NCBI GenBank assembly: GCA_964502465.1
Contig: CAZCWX010000349.1
Span: forward strand, 1 to 12,952
From: CAZCWX01 sp964502465
GTDB taxonomy: Bacteria > Desulfobacterota > Binatia > Bin18
DNA: 12,952 bases
Reading direction: 5' to 3'
Shown: piece by piece, positions 7,912 to 12,952 of the stretch
Numbering within the stretch: position 1 is the first letter of the stretch
Layout of the letters: each line of letters begins with the position of its first letter
Translations under genes and position numbers: made by a program
The notes under the pieces: model-generated
Databases searched by the model: none
The model's input: the letters and a program-made list of their open reading frames with translations, nothing else
What the model was told of the DNA's origin: nothing

Positions 7912-7919
7912 CCTCTCCT
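7912..7919 (-). promoter_or_regulatory. Ribosome binding site deciding the ATPase start
   Basis: AGGAGAGG on the minus strand lies 7 nt before the ATG at 7904, an ideal spacing. It would fall inside the coding region if the in-frame ATG at 7922 were used, and that ATG has only GGGAAG two bases ahead of it. This favours the shorter protein. Confidence 0.7.
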
Positions 7920-8040
7920 CATTCTTCCCTATAAGAATCTTTGCCCATGACAGAACAAGCGTGGTGTATGGCCGTGCAAAGTATAGTTGTTTTTCCTCCA
8001 CTCCCATACGGGGGCTTCTAGCCTGGCGCAATGGCAAAGG

Positions 8041-8046
8041 TATAAT
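8041..8046 (+). promoter_or_regulatory. Perfect -10 box (TATAAT) of the slipin-antiporter operon
   Basis: TATAAT occurs 41 bp upstream of the slipin start codon. The matching -35 position (about 8018-8023, CTAGCC) is far from consensus and there is no TG extension. A promoter with a good -10 and no -35 often needs an activator; that is an inference here. Transcription would begin near 8053 and give a short leader of about 35 nt. Confidence 0.5.
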
Positions 8047-8072
8047 GCTCGCAACTCTATCACCCTCAACTG

Positions 8073-8080
8073 AAAGGAGG
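8073..8080 (+). promoter_or_regulatory. Strong ribosome binding site of the slipin gene
   Basis: AAAGGAGG with 7 nt to the ATG at 8088 is almost full complementarity to the 16S rRNA end. It is the strongest Shine-Dalgarno in the window, suggesting high expression of the slipin relative to the downstream antiporter. Confidence 0.8.
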
Positions 8081-8087
8081 AGCTGCT

Positions 8088-8849
8088 ATGTTTGGGTTTG
8101 GTCCTGTCGCAACAGTGATGGTCTTTGTGCTCATTCTGCTGATCAGTGGGATCAAGATTCTGCCCGAGTATGAACGCGCGGTGATCTTTCGACTGGGACG
8201 GCTGGTACCGCATCGAGGGCCAGGTATTATTTATGTCATTCCCTTCATCGAACGCATGGTGCGCATCGAGTTGCGGACCATTACGATGGACATCCCCGCG
8301 CAGGATGTAATCACCCGCGACAATGTCTCTGTCAAGGTGAGCGCTGTGCTCTATTTTCGTGTGCTTGATCCGAACAAGGCGCTGGTGGAGATTGAGAACT
8401 ACTTGTTTGCCACATCGCAGTTAGCGCAGACGACGTTGCGCAGTGTGTGCGGCCAGGCAGAATTGGATGAGTTGCTGGCAGAAAGAGACAAGATCAACGC
8501 GAATATCCAAGAGATCATCGACACGCAGACTGAACCCTGGGGAGTCAAAGTGTCGTTAGTTGAGGTCAAACACATCGACCTGCCACAGGAGATGCAACGG
8601 GCCATAGCGCGGCAGGCTGAAGCTGAGCGTGAACGACGAGCGAAGGTGATTAATGCCGAAGGAGAATTCCAGGCGGCACAGCGATTGGCTGACGCCTCAC
8701 AGATCATCGAACAACACCCGGTGGCGTTACAGTTGCGCTATCTGCAAACACTGTCAAATATTGCCACTGGGAATCCTTCGACGACCCTGTTTCCTGTGCC
8801 GATCAACCTGGTGTCGCCGTTCTTAAAAGGCGATACGAAGACCTCCTAA
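8088..8849 (+). CDS. Stomatin-like SPFH-domain protein (slipin)
   Basis: This is a 253-residue membrane-anchored scaffold protein of the stomatin/slipin branch of the SPFH (band 7) family. Such proteins oligomerise on the inner face of the membrane, organise lipid microdomains and, in animals, modulate ion channels and transporters. Seen here are one N-terminal membrane helix (about 5-22), then the SPFH domain (about 23-180) with YERAVIFRLGRL at 28-39, GPGIIYVIPFIER at 44-56 and a charged helix with RAIARQAEAERERRAKVINA at 171-190. A predicted coiled-coil stretch follows (to about 210) and then the typical tail STTLFPVPINL at 231-241. In many bacteria and archaea the gene sits beside nfeD, a membrane protease of the stomatin operon partner family. 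No nfeD is present here; the next gene, 39 nt downstream, is a CPA1 antiporter. The start is fixed by a strong Shine-Dalgarno. Family identity is firm; the role is inferred. Confidence 0.94.
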   Translation: MFGFGPVATVMVFVLILLISGIKILPEYERAVIFRLGRLVPHRGPGIIYVIPFIERMVRIELRTITMDIPAQDVITRDNVSVKVSAVLYFRVLDPNKALVEIENYLFATSQLAQTTLRSVCGQAELDELLAERDKINANIQEIIDTQTEPWGVKVSLVEVKHIDLPQEMQRAIARQAEAERERRAKVINAEGEFQAAQRLADASQIIEQHPVALQLRYLQTLSNIATGNPSTTLFPVPINLVSPFLKGDTKTS

Positions 8850-8871
8850 ACGTTGCAACTCCGCTGCAGTG

Positions 8872-8884
8872 GAGAGAAACTCTC
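8872..8884 (+). promoter_or_regulatory. Small hairpin over the antiporter ribosome binding site
   Basis: GAGAG at 8872-8876 and CTCTC at 8880-8884 pair around an AAA loop, four bases before the ATG at 8889. The only GGAG in this gap (8871-8874) lies in the stem, 14 nt from the ATG, a poor spacing unless the hairpin closes. It may modulate translation of the second gene of the operon. Stem length is short, so this could be chance. Confidence 0.25.
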
Positions 8885-8888
8885 AAGG

Positions 8889-10388
8889 ATGACGATTGAG
8901 TATATCCTTTTGGGAACCGCGGTGCTCTTACTCTTGAGCATCATTGCCAGTAAAGCCTCTGGCAGACTCGGGGTCCCTGCGCTTGTCTTGTTTTTGCTCA
9001 TTGGCATGCTTGCCGGTTCTGATGGCCTTGGTGGCATTCATTTTGATGATCCATGGCTCGCGCAATTACTCGGTGTTGTCGCCCTCGCCTATATCCTTTT
9101 TGCCGGCGGACTCGAAACTGATTGGGCCAGTATTCGGCCGATTCTCTGGCACGGCATGGCGCTATCTACTGTGGGCGTGGTGCTTACGGCTGTGGCAGTA
9201 GGATGGTTTGCGACAATCGTACTGGGTTTCTCCTGGCAGGAAGGCATGCTCCTTGGCGCGATTGTCTCTTCTACTGATGCGGCGGCAGTCTTTGCCGTCT
9301 TACGGTCAAAAAACGTCAGTTTGAAAGGACCATTGAGGCCGCTGCTGGAACTGGAATCGGGCAGTAATGACCCGATGGCTGTCTTGCTCACTGTCGGATT
9401 GATTCGGTTACTTGCAGACCCTGGCGCTCCCTTATCCGATCTGCTGCTGCTCCTGATTATCCAGATCGTTCTCGGCGCAGCTTTGGGCTACGGAATGGGA
9501 AGAGGCATCATTTTTCTGGTGAATAACATCAGACTCGAATATGAAGGTCTCTATCCGGTCCTGACGCTGTCCCTCGTACTGTTGAGTTATGGAGTGGCCG
9601 AAGCTCTGGGAGGGAATGCCTTCCTCGCGGTGTATCTTGCTGGAGTAATCGTTGGGAATAGTGACTTCATCCATAAGAAAAGCTTGCTGCACTTTCATAA
9701 TGGACTTGCCTGGCTGATGCAGATTACGATGTTTCTGACGTTGGGACTCTTAGTTTTTCCCTCCCAACTCGTCCCTATCGTAGCGGTTGGCCTGCTTGTC
9801 TCAATCTTTTTGATGGTCGTTGCACGCCCGTTCGGCGTGTTTGTCACCCTCTTGTTTTTCAACCTCGGTGTCAAGGAGAAACTTATGGTCGCCTGGGTTG
9901 GGTTACGTGGTGCGGTCCCCATTATCCTTGCGACGTTTCCCTTACTGGCTGGTATTCCCAAGGCTGATGTCATCTTTAATGTCGTGTTTTTTATCGTGCT
10001 CACCTCTGTGCTTCTCCAGGGTACCTCGATTCCACTCGTTGCGAAGTGGCTTGGGGTCGAGGCTCCTTTGCCGAAGCAACCCTGGGCCCCTCTTGAGTGG
10101 GTTTCGACAAACACGCTCAAGAATGAGTTGGCAGAGCTCACGGTTCCGGTTCAATCAGCCATTGTTGGTAGTGAAGTAGTAAAACTCGGGCTGCCAAAGG
10201 GAGTCTTAATCGTCCTGCTGAAGAGAGGCGATGAAATGCTTGTGCCTGGTGGAGGAACAACGCTGCAAGCAGGGGATATTCTGCTTGTGCTTGCCAACAA
10301 GGACACGCTGGCTCCTGTCCGTTCTCTGGTGGAGTCCGAACCCTCAACGGTCCTGGATCCCCAAAGAACAGTAGCCCAGAGGCAATAG
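8889..10388 (+). CDS. nhaP2: CPA1 K+(Na+)/H+ antiporter, NhaP2/CvrA type
   Basis: This is a membrane antiporter exchanging cytoplasmic K+ (or Na+) for protons, similar to E. coli CvrA/NhaP2. Numbered from the ATG at 8889 (499 residues), it has about a dozen hydrophobic helices up to residue 390. The opening block RLGVPALVLFLLIGMLAG (26-43) is followed by SSTDAAAVFAVLRSKN (127-142), the CPA1 signature ESGSNDPMAV (156-165; N160, D161 are the ion-binding pair) and GLRGAVPI (338-345). A soluble TrkA-C (RCK-C) type domain follows at about 408-480, probably a ligand or nucleotide-linked regulatory domain. It is shorter than E. coli CvrA, which carries a further C-terminal domain. A TTG at 8853 would extend it by 12 residues (starting MQLRCSG), but the added segment has no ribosome binding site and the family normally begins near the chosen ATG. 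It lies 39 nt after the slipin gene and is likely co-transcribed. K+ specificity is by analogy. Confidence 0.92.
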   Translation: MTIEYILLGTAVLLLLSIIASKASGRLGVPALVLFLLIGMLAGSDGLGGIHFDDPWLAQLLGVVALAYILFAGGLETDWASIRPILWHGMALSTVGVVLTAVAVGWFATIVLGFSWQEGMLLGAIVSSTDAAAVFAVLRSKNVSLKGPLRPLLELESGSNDPMAVLLTVGLIRLLADPGAPLSDLLLLLIIQIVLGAALGYGMGRGIIFLVNNIRLEYEGLYPVLTLSLVLLSYGVAEALGGNAFLAVYLAGVIVGNSDFIHKKSLLHFHNGLAWLMQITMFLTLGLLVFPSQLVPIVAVGLLVSIFLMVVARPFGVFVTLLFFNLGVKEKLMVAWVGLRGAVPIILATFPLLAGIPKADVIFNVVFFIVLTSVLLQGTSIPLVAKWLGVEAPLPKQPWAPLEWVSTNTLKNELAELTVPVQSAIVGSEVVKLGLPKGVLIVLLKRGDEMLVPGGGTTLQAGDILLVLANKDTLAPVRSLVESEPSTVLDPQRTVAQRQ

Positions 10389-10395
10389 ACATCGA

Positions 10396-10529
10396 GCAGG
10401 ATGCTGAAAAAGAGTATTTCGTGCTTCGACAGGCTCAGCACGAACGGAAAATCTTCAACGAGTTTAAGCACCCGACCCGTTCGCCCTGAGCTTGTCGAAG
10501 GGTGAACGCGGGGTTTTTCAGCACCCTGC
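10396..10529. repeat. 134-bp MITE-like palindromic element between convergent genes
   Basis: The ends are 16-bp inverted repeats with one mismatch: GCAGGATGCTGAAAAA at 10396-10411 and, on the minus strand of 10514-10529, GCAGGGTGCTGAAAAA. Inside are two further hairpins. One is TTCGTGCT (10418-10425) with AGCACGAA (10437-10444). The other is GTTCGCCCT (10479-10487) with AGGGTGAAC (10499-10507, one G:T-type mismatch). Their loops (TTCGACAGGCTCAG and the reverse complement of CTGAGCTTGTCGAA) match each other in inverted orientation, so the element is largely a palindrome of palindromes. There is no transposase. It lies between two gene ends and may also stop transcription from both sides; the inner A5 and T5 tracts next to the terminal repeats fit that idea. 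Confidence 0.8.
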
Positions 10530-10538
10530 CAGGAGGGC

Positions 10539-11420
10539 CTACGGCAGCTCGAAGTGAACGGTTTCTGGCCGCCGCACCACCAGCACATCACAGTTGACCT
10601 CCCGTAATACATGCTCCGCCACGCTTCCCAGAAGAATATAGGGGAGGCCTGTGCGGCCTGTGGTGCCAACGGCGACGAGGTCAGCATGCAAGCGTTTCGC
10701 TACTTTGGTAATAATATATGGTGCTCGCCCGTGTCGCAGTAGATGGTGGACTGCCTTGCCCGTACAGCCGCTGTCATGCAGAAATACGATCATTTCTTGT
10801 TTCGCTTCTTTGGCGAGATGCCGACGATAGCGAGCGATCTCAGATTCTGATGCTCCACCCACTACAAGCCGCCCTTCGAATCCTTCATACGCGTACAGGA
10901 CATGAAATTCGGCTGCCGGCGCCAGCTGAAGTGCAAACTCAAGTGCGTGCCGGGAGCTTTCGGAGAAATCGACTGCCACAAGCACTCGCTGGTATGGGCT
11001 TTGTGGTGCCTGCTTCACGACGAGCACCGGACGATCGCCTTTCCGGGCAATTTTTTCGGCGGTCGTACCAACAAACAGATCTTTCAGGAAATGCTCTCCA
11101 TGGGCACCGACGACAATCAGGTCTGCTGCTTGCTCTCGGGCACGGCGAATGATCTCCACAAACGGTTTCCCGGTGACGACCTGAGTGGTCACTGCTCCTA
11201 AAGGGTGAGGAGTGAACCTCTCGGTTTGCTGACGCAGGGCTTCGGCAATTTTTTCTGTCATTTGCTGGATTTCTGTTTCGTCTTGCGCCCTTTCTTCCAT
11301 CACGTGGAGGACAGTGAGCGTTGCTCTGTGTTCCACGGCGAGTTGCATGGCGCGAGTAAGGGCCTTCTCTGCGCGTGGTGACAAGTCATTGGCGACAAGG
11401 ATGCGCTGGAGGGTAAGCAT
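10539..11420 (-). CDS. Tandem-domain universal stress protein
   Basis: This is a cytoplasmic protein of 293 residues made of two UspA domains (about 1-138 and 142-285). Both carry the nucleotide-binding motif G-x2-G-x9-G-(S/T): GAHG at 105-108 with GT at 118-119, and GTTG at 252-255 with GS at 265-266. Each domain also starts with the acidic strand expected of ATP-binding Usp proteins (VANDLS at 9-14, VAVDFS at 148-153). ATP binding by both halves is therefore predicted. The gene follows a Kef-type antiporter by only 21 nt on the same strand, so it is probably co-transcribed. Usp domains elsewhere are found near or fused to antiporters and are thought to sense nucleotides. The ATG at 11420 has AAGGAAGG 7 nt upstream (11428-11435). 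The gene end faces the end of the nhaP2-like gene across the palindromic element. Family identity is firm; a role in controlling the antiporter is inference. Confidence 0.94.
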   Translation of the reverse strand: MLTLQRILVANDLSPRAEKALTRAMQLAVEHRATLTVLHVMEERAQDETEIQQMTEKIAEALRQQTERFTPHPLGAVTTQVVTGKPFVEIIRRAREQAADLIVVGAHGEHFLKDLFVGTTAEKIARKGDRPVLVVKQAPQSPYQRVLVAVDFSESSRHALEFALQLAPAAEFHVLYAYEGFEGRLVVGGASESEIARYRRHLAKEAKQEMIVFLHDSGCTGKAVHHLLRHGRAPYIITKVAKRLHADLVAVGTTGRTGLPYILLGSVAEHVLREVNCDVLVVRRPETVHFELP

Positions 11421-11441
11421 GTCCGATCCTTCCTTTGAGAT

Positions 11442-12952
11442 TTACGAGGCAGAGCCGTGACGAGAGAGGTGCTCTGCTGGTCTAGCCAACAACTCCACCG
11501 CCCGTTCTGCTGCATCAGCAAACGGGAGCAGGACCGCGTCAGCTCCTGCCGCTCTGAGACGTTCGGCATCTCGCATGGTATGCGCAGTCAGCGCGACCTG
11601 CCCCGCATAGCCGTGGTGACGGAGAGCGTGCAGCAGGGCCAGGTTGACCTCGCGCTGGGGGATGGCACAGACAACCCACCGCGCCTGCTCGAGTGGTAGG
11701 GTCGCCGGAAATTCCGGATCCTCGGCGTCCCCATAATGAGCAGGCAGGTTTTGTTGATGCCAAGCCCGCACCGCTTCTGGATCAAAGTCAACCCCTAAGA
11801 CACTGAGGCCGCTGCGGCGCAGGCCTTGGGCAATATTATTGCCATACCGCCCCAACCCGAAGACGATGACATCCACGCGAGCACTCTGCGACACCGCATC
11901 TTCCGCCTGTTCGCGGTGGGGTATGGCGCGCTCAAATATTCCGAGCCAGGGCGCGAGGTATTCATAGAGAGGATGAGAGTAGAGAATCATATAGGTGGAT
12001 AAACCAATAGTAACGAGTCCAACAAGCGTGATGAGCCCTACGGCCTCAGCCTCAATATGTCCTAAACTCAGGCCAAGTGCGCCCAGGATCAGAGAGAATT
12101 CGCTAATCTGTGCCACCGTCAGGCCAGCTAGGAAACTCGTGCGCTTCCGATACCCCATGCTGCCCATAATGATCATCACGATCAGCGGGTTGCCGATCAA
12201 GACAAAAAGGGACAGCACGATTGCAGAACCGATCTGTGCACCGAGCAGGCTCAGGTCGAGCTTTGCACCTAAGTCCAGAAAGAAGAACAGCAAGAGAAAG
12301 TCGCGCAGGCTGACTAAGCGCGTACCAATGGTCTCGCGATACGGCGTCGAGGCGAGCGCGACGCCAGCGAGAAATGCGCCGACTTCTTTACTAAACCCCA
12401 GCGCATCTCCAAGAGAGGCCAGGGAGACGGCTAACGCAATAGCGAAGACGATCAATAATTCGTGCGAGTGGGCGAGGTGATGAAGGAGGAGAGGCAATAT
12501 CCAGCGCACGAGCACGCCAATGCCTGCGAGAAACAAGCCACCTTTGAGCAGTCTGATGAGCATGGCAGAGCCGAACGTGCCTTCTGGCGCGCCTGCCCCG
12601 AAGGCAGAGAGACCGATCATTGCCAGAACAACAACAAGGTCTTGCACGATCAAAAATCCCACAGCGATACGCCCGTGCAGGGCATCGATTTCGCGTTTGT
12701 CAGATAAGAGTTTGACGATAATGATGGTACTGGAGAAGGTTAACGCCACCGCCACATAGAGCGCGGTCACTGGTGCCAGACCGAGCGCGAGCGCAATGAA
12801 ATAGCCAACGACCGAGGTAAACACCACTTGTCCCAGGCCAGTTGCCAGCGCGACTGGCCCCATGCTGACAATCAGATGGAGGTCAAGCCGAAGCCCAACG
12901 ACGAAGAGCAGGAGGGTGATCCCCATCTGAGCCAGGAGCCCGACCTGTTCAC
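11442..12952 (-). CDS. Kef-type CPA2 monovalent cation/proton antiporter with NAD-binding (RCK) domain (5' end cut by window edge)
   Basis: This membrane antiporter belongs to the CPA2 family and resembles KefB, KefC and YbaL, which export K+ in exchange for protons or conduct K+ under control of a cytoplasmic nucleotide-binding domain. The frame is open to the right edge, so the N-terminus (the first one or two helices) is missing. The visible part is 502 residues. Counting from the Met at 12926, it shows LLLFVVGLRLDL (5-16), SSTIIIVKLLSDKRE (65-79), the conserved QD pair in LIVQDLVVV (92-100) and SKEVGAFLAGVALA (179-192). After the last helix (about 320) comes a Rossmann TrkA-N domain from about 350, with GLGRYG at 357-362 and an acidic D380 ending the second strand, consistent with NAD(H) binding. 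I see no TrkA-C domain. The gene is followed after 21 nt by the tandem Usp gene. Transported ion and ligand are by analogy with Kef proteins. Confidence 0.92.
   Translation of the reverse strand, partial: EQVGLLAQMGITLLLFVVGLRLDLHLIVSMGPVALATGLGQVVFTSVVGYFIALALGLAPVTALYVAVALTFSSTIIIVKLLSDKREIDALHGRIAVGFLIVQDLVVVLAMIGLSAFGAGAPEGTFGSAMLIRLLKGGLFLAGIGVLVRWILPLLLHHLAHSHELLIVFAIALAVSLASLGDALGFSKEVGAFLAGVALASTPYRETIGTRLVSLRDFLLLFFFLDLGAKLDLSLLGAQIGSAIVLSLFVLIGNPLIVMIIMGSMGYRKRTSFLAGLTVAQISEFSLILGALGLSLGHIEAEAVGLITLVGLVTIGLSTYMILYSHPLYEYLAPWLGIFERAIPHREQAEDAVSQSARVDVIVFGLGRYGNNIAQGLRRSGLSVLGVDFDPEAVRAWHQQNLPAHYGDAEDPEFPATLPLEQARWVVCAIPQREVNLALLHALRHHGYAGQVALTAHTMRDAERLRAAGADAVLLPFADAAERAVELLARPAEHLSRHGSAS

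Larger units (their letters stand above)
7905..8087. promoter_or_regulatory. Divergent promoter region between the ATPase and the slipin operon
   Basis: This 183-bp spacer drives both divergent units. Rightward there is a clear -10 box at 8041-8046. Leftward, a weak candidate pair is TTGTTC (7953-7958, minus) and TATAGG (7928-7933, minus) with a 19-bp spacer, which would start the message near the ATPase Shine-Dalgarno; I give this little weight. No clear operator dyad stands out. Confidence 0.45.

Noticed and set aside
10151..10687. A 178-codon minus-strand frame spanning the convergent spacer.
   Set aside because: It is built from the palindromic element and the antisense of the antiporter C-terminus. 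Peptides such as LSLSKH come from the repeat.

Overview
The 12,952-bp window is bacterial chromosomal DNA of moderate GC. It is devoted almost entirely to moving monovalent and divalent cations across the cytoplasmic membrane. It holds seven protein-coding genes, two of them cut by the window edges, and no rRNA, tRNA, CRISPR array, transposase or phage gene that I can see. The organism cannot be named from this sequence. The fused mrpA-mrpB arrangement (the group 2, or Pha-type, Mrp operon) and abundant palindromic intergenic repeats suggest a Gram-negative, Proteobacteria-like or related uncultivated lineage. That is an inference.

Layout. (1) 1-4587, minus strand: a Mrp (CPA3) cation/proton antiporter operon in the order mrpAB (fused), mrpC, mrpD, with mrpD running off the left edge. 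mrpE, F and G would be expected beyond it. (2) 4588-5138: a repeat-rich spacer with two unrelated head-to-head palindrome doublets, a leader hairpin in front of mrpAB and a doubtful small ORF. (3) 5139-7904, minus: a P2-type cation ATPase. (4) 7905-8087: a divergent promoter region with a perfect TATAAT box facing right. (5) 8088-10388, plus: a two-gene unit of a stomatin-like protein (slipin) and a CPA1 antiporter of the NhaP2/CvrA type. (6) 10389-10538: a convergent spacer filled by a 134-bp MITE-like palindromic element. (7) 10539-12952, minus: a tandem universal stress protein preceded by a Kef-type CPA2 antiporter with a C-terminal NAD-binding domain, cut by the right edge.

How the genes may work together. 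All three large cation/proton antiporter families (CPA1, CPA2, CPA3) occur here, with a P2 ATPase and two candidate regulators: a membrane-scaffold SPFH protein and a nucleotide-binding Usp protein. Each putative regulator sits in an apparent operon with one antiporter. This reads as an ion and pH homeostasis neighbourhood for salt, alkaline or osmotic stress. The individual families are well known. What looks less usual is the pairing of slipin with an antiporter instead of its common partner NfeD, the loss of the M6 acidic ligand in the P2 ATPase, and the concentration of palindromic repeats in the gaps.
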